NCBI GenBank assembly: GCA_963575745.1
Contig: CAUYUJ010015739.1
Location: 112,834-176,833 of the forward strand
Source: Prorocentrum cordatum
Lineage: Eukaryota > Sar > Dinophyceae > Prorocentrales > Prorocentraceae
Length of the DNA stretch: 64,000 nucleotides
Direction of reading: 5' to 3'
Position numbers and translations under genes: made by a program. Below the pieces are notes generated by a model. It did no database searches, was not told the DNA's origin, and worked only from the letters and a program-made list of their open reading frames with translations. Positions within the stretch are counted from its first letter, which is position 1. Each line of letters opens with the position of its first letter. Shown here one piece after another: positions 52,263 to 61,109 of the stretch.

Positions 52263-53080
52263 GTAGAGGAGGCGCCGAGCAGAGTATAATAGGAGTAATG
52301 AGGGCTAGAGTTGAGTCGGGTAGAGTAGGGTGGGTTACGGTTGGGTAATGTCGAGTAGGGTAGAGTAGTGTAGAGTAGGGGGATGTAGATCATATTAGGG
52401 ACGGAGTCTTGTAGAGAAGAGCAGGTAGGTAGACTAGAACATAAACTCAGGGGAGGAGAGCAGAGCCGAATAGAGTAGAGTAGGAATCGAGTAGGAGTAG
52501 AATAGAGCAGGAGCAACGTAGAGTAGGGTGGGTAGGGTAGAGTAGAGTAGGCTGAAGTAGAGTAGGGCGTAATGAAGTAGAGTAGAGGAGAGTAGAGTAG
52601 AGCATAGAAGGAATAGAGTACATTATCATAACACAAAGTGGAGTAGACTAGGGTATGTTAGGGTACGGTAGGGTAGAGTAGAGTAGGGTACAGAAGAATT
52701 TGGCAAATAGAGTGGAGAAGAGAAGAGTATATGGGTAGAGCACAACAGAAATACAATAGAGCAGATCTGAGTAGAACAGAGTAGGAGTAGAGTAGAGTAG
52801 GAACAAAGTAGAGTATAGTGGAGTATGTTAGGGTACGGCTGGGTAGAGTAGAGTAGAGCCGAGTATGGCAGAGTAGAGTCGAGTAGAGCGGAGGAGCGTA
52901 ATCCAGAGTAAATACGGAACATGCTGAGCAAGACCCAAGAGGGATAGAGCAGAGTATGTCAGGCTACGGTAGGGTAAGGTCTAACAGGGCAGAGTCGAGT
53001 AGGGCAGAGTAGAGAAATGTGGAGTAGAGTAGGGTAGAGTAGTGTAGAGTACAGTAGGGCCCTGGTAGGATACTGATAGA
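52263..53080. repeat. AGTAG pentamer-type array
   Basis: GTAGAGTAGGGTA and related 5- and 10-bp units over about 800 bp, richer in A/T than the flanks. Confidence 0.9.
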
Positions 53081-53169
53081 GCTCGACGGAGCCCTAGTAG
53101 CATTCTATCAGAGCCGGCGCCTTGCGCAGGCGCTGCGACAGGTGCGCCGCCTGCTGCCGCTGACGTCAT

Positions 53170-53268
53170 CGTCGCAGTAATCGTCGTCGTCGTCGTCGTC
53201 GTTGTCGCCGTCGCCGTCGCCGTCGCCGTCGTGCGTCGTGAGTCGTGAGTCGTGCGTCGTGCGTCGTG

Positions 53269-53306
<38 letters not shown>

Positions 53307-53392
53307 GGTCGTCGTCGTCGTCGTCGTCGTGGTCGTCGTCGGCGTCGTCGGCGTCGTCGATGTCGTCGTCGTCGTCGTTGTCGTCGGAGGGG
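53170..53392. repeat. GTC trinucleotide array, inverted relative to 51115-52262
   Basis: (CGT)n with a CGTCGTGAGTCGTGAGTCGT patch (about 53222-53265), the reverse complement of the CGACGCA patches in the array to the left. Confidence 0.95.
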
Positions 53393-53750
53393 TGGGGGGG
53401 GGGGTGGGGGGGGCTTGCGGGCCCCCCTAGTGATTTTCCAGGGGGGGGGGGCTGGGCCCCCTGCGGGGGGGGGGTGTCTGGACCCCCCCCCATCAATAAT
53501 TTCCCCAGGGGGAAGGAGAGGTGCGCTCGCGCTCTTGCGAGTTCTTAAGAGAACCTTCGTTTCTTTTTGATTTATAAAAAGAAAACGCTTTCAGAGAACA
53601 TGGCTACCAAAGGGGCTTCGCACGCGCGCATGTCAAAATCGTTTGAACGCCCCGGCGCGTGTGTGCTGTCCCGAGAACCCTTTGCTCTCGGCCCCCCCCT
53701 CAATAATTTTCCCAGGGGGGTGTCTGGACTCCCCCACTCAATTTTTGGAG
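53393..53750. repeat. G/C-run repeat blocks
   Basis: GTGTCTGGACCCCCCCCC, AATAATTTCCCC and related words at 53470-53512, and GTGTCTGGACTCCCCC after AATAATTTTCCC at about 53702-53737. The segment between (53516-53690) is unassigned. Confidence 0.65.
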
Positions 53751-54194
53751 GCCAGAACATTGTGGAGTACGCGTTCTGCCACACGAGACTTGAGCGCTGT
53801 CGTGCCTCACGCCCCTTCTCCCCATCGTTTTTCCTCCTCCTCCTCCTTCTCCGTCCTCGTCCTCCAGCATCTTGACACAGATGAGGGTCTCTTGGGGCGT
53901 ATCTTGGCCGTCTGAAGGTATGTTGGAGGACAGCCAATCGACGGAGCAAAAACACGGCCCCGCGAGCATGGCCCGTGGAGTTCCAGCCCGTTGCCACTAG
54001 GCGTGGGGTTGGAATGTCGAAGACAATGCTCGGTGGGGCCTCTCTCCCTCCCACTTTGCGCTTGCAGCAAAGGGGATTCCCGCAGGAGGGATCCCTGCAG
54101 CAAGGGTTCTACTTCTCCTCGCAAGGACTCCTGAATAATGATGCTTTCTGTCAGGGATCCTTGGAAAAAGGGGTCCATTTTATGAAGCAATCCG
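53751..54194. other. no recognisable gene
   Basis: Nothing identified. Short frames overlap on both strands. Confidence 0.45.
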
Positions 54195-55620
54195 CAGGTA
54201 GGAGGAAATGGGAGGGAACCCTGGCTGCTCACTCACACAGCCCACAGCATAGAAGGGTGAAGTGGCAGGAGGACATGGCTGCTCTGTCCCTTTGTTTGCT
54301 CTCTCTCTCTCTCTTTCTCTCCCTCTCTCGCACACACGCAAGGCCAAGCCAATGAGACACCGATAGGACGCCATGCGAACGCCTCCACTGGTGCCATTGC
54401 TGGGGATCCTTAACAAGGGTGCGTGTACTAAGGACCCTTAGTAAACATTTCTTTTAGTAGATGTTCCTTAATAAGGCCTTCTTTAGTAAACATGTACTGA
54501 TACGAATGCCTGCATGCAGGAACCCTGGAACATGATTTTCGAACGAGAATTCCTTAGTGAGGGCGCGACCGGTAAGCAGTCGTCAGTCAGGATACCCTAT
54601 ACCAAGGGAATTCCAGTAAGGAGCCTCACAGTGATGATGCCTTTATGCGGATTCCTGTAGCAAGTGATCATTGCTCATGCTGCCTTTTTCCAAACTTATC
54701 TAATAAAGATGCCGTTAGCCAGGGGTCCGTAGTAAGAATGTTTTTTCGTAAGGGGTCCCGAGTAAGGAGCCTTTTGGGAAATAACCCGTAGAAAGGCGGA
54801 ACATGAGAGGGGGGGCTGGCTGCCAGCTCACACAACCCACAACGCAGAAGGGGGAAGTGGTAGGCGGAAACGGCTGCGTTCTCTCTCTCTCTCTCTTGTT
54901 CCTCCCATCTCTCTTTTTGTTCCTCTCTCTCTCTCTCTCTCTTTTTCTCTGTGCCTCTCTGGCTCGTCTTCCTTTCACATTCACGCAAGGCCCTGCCAGT
55001 GCACCCCCCATTTAACGCTACATGAACGCCTCCACTGGGGCCATCAGTCAGCATTATTTTTTTAGCGAGGGGCCTTGAGCACGTACTTCTTAAACCCGCA
55101 TCCATCATTAAGCGTGCCTGTGTCACGGAACTCTGATGAAGGATCTCTTTGAGGACGATTCTTGAACGGGAGTGCTTGTGGTAAGCACTCGTCAGTGAGG
55201 ATGCCTTTGCCAAGGTATCCTTAACAAGGACCCCTTTTCGTGAGGAATCCTTACTTGAATTGCCTGCAGCACGGATCCCCATGATACGGATCCGTAGAAA
55301 AAGTTTCATTACGCATGCTTCGTGAACCAAGGGCTGCTTAATGAGGGTGCCTTCAGCACGAATTCTGTCCGCACGCATCTCTACATTACGGAATCCCCTC
55401 CACGGCTACCTTTAGTAAGGATTCGTGAATGGCGATGCCTTAAGCTTGGTAAGCGTTCGTTAGTAGGGGTGCCGTTTACCGACGGGTATTTAGTTAAATG
55501 GCCGCCTTCATTTGGGAGACCCGTACCGTGTACGCATGTATTGGGAAGCATGTGTCAGGGGAGGATGCCGTTACCACAAGACGCCCGCAACGAGGGCCTT
55601 TTTTGATATGGTCCTGGCAG
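54195..55620. repeat. complex repeat: ~600-bp duplicated unit with 25-30-bp subrepeats
   Basis: A ~200-bp block with CTCACACA.CCCACA, a CT dinucleotide run, CACGCAAGGCC and GAACGCCTCCACTGG occurs at about 54225-54395 and again at about 54820-55035. After each copy follow degenerate 25-30-bp units of the type AAGGATGCCTTTAGCAAGG with TCCTTAGTAA. The subrepeats resemble in style those at 1-395. Confidence 0.65.
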
Positions 55621-57119
55621 TAACGGCTGCGGCTAGTTTCCCACGTGTTCCGTGGTAACGTGGCACGCCGAGCTCGCCGGCGTCAGAGCAGGGCGTGTCG
55701 AGGCCATTCTGCCAGGAGAGAAGCTGTTAAACGATTCCAGCGCAGAGGAGATAGCGGAGAGCGTCTTTCGTTGGTGAGGCCGCGGGAGAGGGCGGCTGGC
55801 GCCGCAGTAGAAACGTAAGGCTGCTCTGAGAGGCTGCGCCTGGGACGACCTGCGCGCTTCGTTGGGACTCCTTCGGGGCGACCGGCGCGCGTCGCGGGGA
55901 CTCTGCTGCGCTCCGCACAGCACTTCGCTCGCCCGTCGTCGCTCTGCCCAGCGGCCAGCGCCTAGCCCGCTGTCGGCCAGCCAGGTAGCTTTCTTTGCTC
56001 CGCGCGGCGGACGACCCGCGCGCGTCCACTGGACCCCTGCGGGGCAACCGGCGCGCGTCGCGGGGATTCCACGTTGCGCTCTGCTCGGGGCCGCGGCCAC
56101 AAGGGCGCGAGAGCACAGAGGGGAAACTATTTGAGAGCCGACCATCCCGCTCCGCCACCCCCCCAGCGCCCTGTCCTGCACTGCCCCGCGCCTCGTTCTT
56201 CCTGCGGCGCGTTGCCTATGAGAGCTACTCCCCTGGTTGTCCGGAGGGGGCAGGTTCGAACAGGGAGTGCCCCCCTCCTGTTTTCCAGAGGGGGTGTGGG
56301 TGGGGGGGAGTGGTTAGGGGGGGGGGGGCGGGGGGAAGAGGGGGGGGCGGCGGGGAGGGTCCAGCAGGGGAGGGGGGGGATTTTCGAAGGGGGGGGCTCC
56401 CGGGCTCAGGGGGGAAATTTTCCACAGTAAAGCGGCTGTGGATCGCGCTCCCTCAGGGGTCGGCACCTCCACCAATCTTGGAAGTTGCCTCCAGCGAGGG
56501 AAGATGATGATCCTGATTTCGGTGATGGTAGTAAGGTTCGGGCGTCTTAGGTGACCGACAGATCGCCCCCAGCACCAACATCTGAGATCACCTCCTCCCT
56601 GTGGAGATAGCCGCCTGTGTTGGTGTAGCCAGGCCTCCGACCTTCGTCGTGCCGCGGCTGGACTCGGCCCGATGGCCAGGCCCCACGAGGGGAGCCTGCG
56701 GGGTGCCCTGCGGGAAGCTTTGCGCAGGGGGTCGAGGTCGCGGTCGCAGCGCTGCAGGCCTTGCCTTGCGGGGGAACGCACGGCACTGCGTGCGCTGCTC
56801 GGCGGCTGCCCCGGGGATCGTCGTTCTCCGAGGTCCCCCCCTCTGGTTTTCTCGTGTCGTTTGGGAGCCCCCGGGGACCTTCGGGCCTCGTGCTCGGTGC
56901 CATCTGAGCCTCCCTCCAGGGGAACGAAGACTGGCCCAAACAGAAAACCTCGGAGGTCCGCGCGGATTGCTTGGATCCGCGCTGGACCCCCCCTCCCTGG
57001 CGCGCGGAGCGCGCCAGGGGCGGCGCCGGAGGCGCCGCCAGGGGGCCCCAGCGCCGATCCGAGAACGCCGCGCGCACCTGCGAGTTATCCTGCCTAGTGT
57101 CATTGTTCGTGCCCCTATC
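55621..57119. other. no recognisable gene; local duplication and G-run block
   Basis: CCGGCGCGCGTCGCGGGGA occurs at about 55880 and 56050, each after a CGGGGCRACC word. A G-run block (about 56245-56420) resembles those at 50.9 and 53.4 kb. Frames at 56547-57575 show nothing recognisable. Confidence 0.45.
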
Positions 57120-57570
57120 CCTGGAAATAGTTGGGGCCTTCCTGCGCCAGGCGTGCCTGGGCCACCTCAGGGCGCCCTTGGCCCGTCTCTGACGCTCTCG
57201 GAGGCCGCCGCGGGGGGTCTCTCCGGGTCGCCCAAGGGGGCCTTCTCTTGGGGCGCTCTGCAGCGCCGCCTCGGAGGTCTCTTGCGACCTTCCTGGGGGC
57301 CTCTTCTTGGGGGCCTCTTGGGGGCCTGTCCTCTCCGGTGCCCTTTGGAGGCCCCCTCGGCCGTCTCGGGGCGCTCTTGGCCTGACGCTTCTGGGAGGCC
57401 GGCTGGCGGTCTCTCTCCGGGTCGGCCCGGGGACCTTCCCTTGGGGCGCTCTGTGGCGCCGCCTCGGGGGTCCCTTTTGGGCCTTCCTGGGGCTCTCCTG
57501 CGGCCGTCTTGGGGGCTTTTTGGGCCCTCTTGGGGCCCTGGACCTCCCATTCCCAGAGGGCCGGTGTGGG
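57120..57570. repeat. GGGGCC-type repeat, copy F
   Basis: Dense CTCTTGGGG, GGGGCGCTCT and GGGGCCTC words, including two related sub-blocks (about 57200-57300 and 57395-57500) with GGTCTCTCCGGGTCG. Confidence 0.7.
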
Positions 57571-57734
57571 TCTGATGGCTTTGGAGTGGCTCTCGATAGT
57601 CTGGTTCCGGAGAGCGTCTCACGCTTGTTTCATTTGAAGACCAGAATTAGCACCTACCAGCTCCTGCGAAGCTCCAGGACATGAACGCCCCAAGAGGCCC
57701 CCAGACCCTGGTGAGCCCCAAGGCAGGATCCATT

Positions 57735-57895
57735 TGGATGGGATCTAGTCGATTCGACATTGCTTTCGGCTGGCCCGATCCGATTCGATTCCGCAATTCC
57801 GACGATCCGATGCGGCCCGATGCTTGCAAGACGCTGTTGTGCATCCTGGCGCGGCCGATTCGATTCGATTCGATCTGATCCGGTTTATCGATTCG
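57735..57895. repeat. GATTCG-rich simple repeat
   Basis: GATTCGATTCGATTCGATC and many GATCCGATTCG variants, partly self-complementary, over about 150 bp. Confidence 0.65.
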
Positions 57896-58342
57896 ACGCT
57901 GGCCGCTCCTGCAAGATGTCCCCAAGGCGGCTCCAGATTGTCACATCCAACTCCCAATGCAGCCCCCAAGAGGGCTCCAGGGGAGCCCCTGGACTGCCCG
58001 AGGGGGGTGCGAACTTTGCTGCACCCTGGTGTGGACCCCTCAGACTGGGGACTGGGGGACAAGAATCTTTTCCAGACGGCCCAGGAGGACCCTGGGAGAA
58101 TTCCAAGATGCCCCAGGTTTGGCTTGGGAGATCTTGGGGTCGTCTTGAGGCCTCGGAAGCCCATCGGAGGCGAAAAGGCGAGAAGGACCGTCACTGAAGC
58201 ATCTTGGGAGGCTCCGAGGCCACTCGGAGCCGTCTCTGGGCCGCCTGGAGGCCTCCTGTCGGCGTGCCGGAGCCCGCAGCGCCTGAGCAGGCGGGGGGCT
58301 CGAGCCGAAACGGCGTGAGCTCAACTGGCTATGGCAGGAGGA
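57896..58342. other. unassigned, weak GGGGCC-type words
   Basis: CTTGGGAGATCTTGGGG and CCCCCAAGAGGGCTCC suggest a further decayed member of the GGGGCC-type family. No gene. Confidence 0.4.
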
Positions 58343-58632
58343 TGACGATGAGGATGAGGATGAGGAGTGAGGAGGAGTAGGAAGAGGAGGAGGAGCAGGA
58401 GGAGGACGAGGAGGAGGAGGAGGAGGAGGAGGAGGAGGAGGAGGGAGGAGGAGGAGGAGGCGATGGACGAGGACGATGAGGAGGCGGAGGACGAGGAGGA
58501 AGAGGAGGAAGAGAAGAGGAGGAGAGGAGGAGGCGGCGGAGGAGGGGAGGAGAGAGGAGGAGAGGAGGAGGAGGAGGAGGGGGAGGGGGAGGAGCAGAGG
58601 AGCTAGGAGGAGGGGGAGGGGGGGGGAGAAGG
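58343..58632. repeat. GAG/AGG purine microsatellite
   Basis: About 290 bp of GAG, AGG and GAT triplets. Confidence 0.95.
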
Positions 58633-58906
58633 ATCGTCATCAGGACAGGACGAGGTGACTGGAGCGGGCGGTCGACAGCGCGGTAGCACTAGGATGGGGA
58701 GAGGGCAGGGCAGGGAGGCGAGCAAGACTCCCAAAGTGCATGGGGCCCTCACGTCGAGGTGTCACTCCAGTGGCACTCTCACGAAGCACGGGGCTGGTGG
58801 CCATATCCGTGTTGGCTTGAGAGTTGTTGGTCGACAGGTTGCCTTTCGATCCCCGCACCCTTCTCGAAAACCGGACCTTCTTTACGATACCCGACAGTAC
58901 GCACTA

Positions 58907-59443
58907 ATGATGGCACATCTCATCGCCGTGCGATTGGCAGTTCTGTGGATGCCGAGTGCAGTCGCGGTCCAGTCCTTGGGGGTGCGTGGCGCGCTCGCCT
59001 CATCTGCAACGGTTGTCGCCAGCGGCACAACGAATATGACCTCCCATATGGACTCGTGCCAATACATGCAGGTCGCTGCATACCAAGCGGGCTACATCCA
59101 GTTGCCGTACGTGAGCAACATTCGAGCAATATCAATGTGGTTTGCTCCTTTCAAGGACGGAGGCTATGATTGGGAGTACATCTTTGACGCACGCAGTGGA
59201 CTGGGAGGAGGACATTTTTCTTTTCTGCATTCGATGTCGACGATTAACCACGGCGTCAACTGGTATGGTTCAATCTATGTGAATGGGGCTGCCACCAACA
59301 CGGCTGGTCTGCTATCCGCTGCCAGTTCTGCCTCGACGACTTACGCGCCATGGATTCACCTGTATGTCGAGGCAAACACAAACTTCAACGACGACATAAC
59401 GATCTTCGCCCGGTACACCAAAAACGAATACTTGCCTGGGAAG
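58907..59443 (+). CDS. LamG/concanavalin A-like secreted or surface protein, exon 1
   Basis: The frame is open from 58655, but the paired ATGs at 58907/58910 start a plausible signal peptide (MAHLIAVRLAVLWMPSAVAV). A laminin-G-like jelly-roll segment follows: VSNIRAISMWF, YDWEYIFDARSG, WYGSIYVNG, WIHLYVEANTNFNDDITIFA and RYTKNEYLPGK. This pattern is common in dinoflagellate LamG-type proteins, which are usually extracellular carbohydrate- or protein-binding. The next codons are GTT TAG: a GT donor at 59444 fits, because the missing last strand of the fold appears in frame at 60363. Without splicing the protein would stop at 59449. Confidence 0.7.
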
Positions 59444-59519
59444 GTTTAGTCAAGAGGCGTACGCCATTCCGCCGACCCTCAGAAGAGGAACGAAATCCAC
59501 GGGCGAGGTCTTTTGAGTC

Positions 59520-59773
59520 TAGGCCTCCTGGGTGGGGTCGGAGTAGATGGGGTCGGAGGATTGCGCCACATCGCTGATGCATCGCCAATGCGGCTCGATG
59601 CGGGGCCTGATTTCCTCCGCGCCGGCGTCGCCGATGCACCGCCGACGTCGACGATGCATCGCCGGCGCATCGCCGCCGCATCTCCGATGCCTCGCCGATG
59701 CATCGCCGATGTATCGGCGAGGCGGCGCGATCCTCCGACCCCATCTACTCCGACCCCATCTAGGAGGCCTCTA
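59520..59773. mobile_element. fold-back (MITE-like) element with ~48-bp inverted repeats
   Basis: TAGGCCTCCTGGGTGGGGTC followed by GGAGTAGATGGGGTCGGAGG and ATTGCGCC (59520-59567) is complementary, with few mismatches, to 59724-59773. The inner ~155 bp consist of GATGCATCGCC-type repeats. No transposase. Confidence 0.75.
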
Positions 59774-59774
59774 T

Positions 59775-60200
59775 ATTGAGGGGGCCGGTTGGGGCCTCTG
59801 GAAGCTTCTCGTTGGCCTCTTGGAAGCCTTTTGGGCCCTCTGGGAGGTTCCTTCGGAGCCCGCCGGCGGTCTCGGGGGTCCTCTTGGGGCGGAGGGCTCG
59901 GCATGCCGTGCCCCTCTTGGGCCCCATGGGGGCCCTCTTGGGGGTCCCTTTGGCCGTCTTGGACGAAGTTGGCGCCAGAACGGCGACGATGCTAGACATG
60001 TCATTTTACACTGGGATTGGGGCGATGTTTGCTTCTTTGGGGCCCTCCTGGGGAGTCTTGGACGCCTCTTTGGCCGTCTTGAGGCCATGTTTTATGTTCT
60101 TGAGGCCTCCTGAGCGTGTTGGGGCCCAGCTTGAGCCAGCGGGCATGGCATCTTGGACATTCTGGAGGCCTGCGAGTGAGCCTCTGAAGGCTCTTGAGGC
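59775..60200. repeat. GGGGCC-type repeat, copy H
   Basis: GGGGCCTCTGGAAGC, CCTCTTGGGGC and CCTCCTGGGGAGTCTTGG words over about 420 bp inside the proposed intron. Confidence 0.65.
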
Positions 60201-60362
60201 TTCGGGGTTGCGTTGGGGAGCTCGTACCCCGCCGCCCCCCTCCCCCCGGCCTCCCCTTCCCCGCCCCCCTCCCTCAAATGCGATGTTGGACCTTGGGCGA
60301 GGGGGGCAGGGGGGACGGGAGACATCCGCATGTCTCGCACGCCGTGTCCCCCCCTTGGGCAG

Positions 60363-60679
60363 GAGCGGGGGGCGGCGGATTCTGTGCAGCTGTGGCCCTC
60401 TGGGCTGTCCTCGTCCGATATCAACAGCGCGATGAACGGAGCGACGACCTCTGTCTCGCCCGTGGCTTCCTATTCCGCGGCCGACTTGAATTCGTACCGA
60501 GCGGGGAGCGCGACCCTGGTATCGGCGAGCGGGACGCCAGCATGTCCGCCAGCCTCGGCCGCGGCAGACACGCCCACCCCGACGCCCTTCCCGACGCCCT
60601 ACCCGACGCCCTACCCGACGGCCTTCCCGACGCCTTACCCGACGCCCTACCCGACGCCCTACCCGACGGCCTTCCCGAA
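60363..60679 (+). CDS. LamG-like protein, exon 2, truncated by element 2
   Basis: The frame reads DSVQLWPSGLSSSDINSAMN, which fits the last strand and helix of a LamG fold (D-x-V-x-L-x-x-x-x-L-S-x-x-x-I). It continues YRAGSATLVSASGT and then a linker of PTPYPTPYPTAFPT repeats (12-bp DNA repeat at 60576-60675). The frame then enters the LTR of element 2 and stops at 60780-60782, so the native C-terminus is missing. Confidence 0.6.
60576..60675. repeat. 12-bp minisatellite encoding Pro-Thr-Pro-Tyr
   Basis: ACGCCCTACCCG and ACGGCCTTCCCG units in tandem, in frame with exon 2. Pro-Thr linkers of this kind are common in extracellular proteins. Confidence 0.85.
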
Positions 60680-60963
60680 CTTTAAACGGAGAAGGTTAAA
60701 GGCGAGGTATAAATCGAGCATGTACCGCTGCCGTGCCTGGCTCAAGCCGGGCCCGGCCAAATATATGACTGTGCCTCACTGAGGCGCACGACTTGCATCA
60801 GAGATCGGAAAATACCTTTTCCATTGACGATGCCCATCCTATCCTTTACTCCAGATCCCATGCTTCGTCTTGCACTCTTGCTCATGCGATATGAGCCAAA
60901 GCCTGGGATATGGCAACGCTTAAAGCGTAACACATACCTAAGCTTACCAGCTTGTTTTCGACT
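60680..60963 (+). repeat. element 2 5' LTR (3' border from primer site)
   Basis: About 284 bp. It contains TATAAAT at 60710 and the palindrome GGCTCAAGCCGGGCCCGGCC at about 60739-60758, with GTGCCTCACTGAGGCGCAC as a second inverted repeat. The matching 3' LTR is outside the window. Confidence 0.65.
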
Positions 60964-60978
60964 TGGTAGCGGAGCTGG
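60964..60978 (+). other. element 2 primer-binding site
   Basis: TGGTAGCGGAGCTGG, identical over 15 bases to the proposed site of element 3 at 2149. The LTR sequence ends at the first T. Confidence 0.7.
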
Positions 60979-61109
60979 CTACACTCTCGTGTGGCTGGCT
61001 CTCGCTCTGATTCCTGTAATCCACGGCACAACTTGGTGGACTACTACTACGGTGGAATACCATGTTGCGCCGGCTCTGCGAGGAGCGGAGCCAGTCCGCG
61101 ATCGAGCTA

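Larger units (their letters stand above)
59444..60362 (+). other. proposed intron of the LamG-like gene
   Basis: GT at 59444 and AG at 60361-60362 bound 919 bases in phase 0. It holds a fold-back element (59520-59773), a GGGGCC-type repeat (59775-60200) and a pyrimidine-rich 3' part (about 60230-60360). The exact borders are inference. Confidence 0.5.

Noticed and set aside
50752-52636. Frames of 317-480 codons on both strands
   Set aside because: Translation of GAC arrays and G/C runs; no domain.
56601-57575. 324-codon plus-strand frame as a gene
   Set aside because: No domain, and its second half is the GGGGCC-type repeat.
60708-60716. TATA box in element 2 LTR (TATAAAT)
   Set aside because: Dinoflagellates are not known to use canonical TATA boxes and the motif is absent in the element 1 LTR; noted only as sequence.
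60739-60758. Second spliced-leader relic (TGGCTCAAG)
   Set aside because: Only nine bases match and they are part of an LTR palindrome shared with element 1 (GGCTCAAAG).
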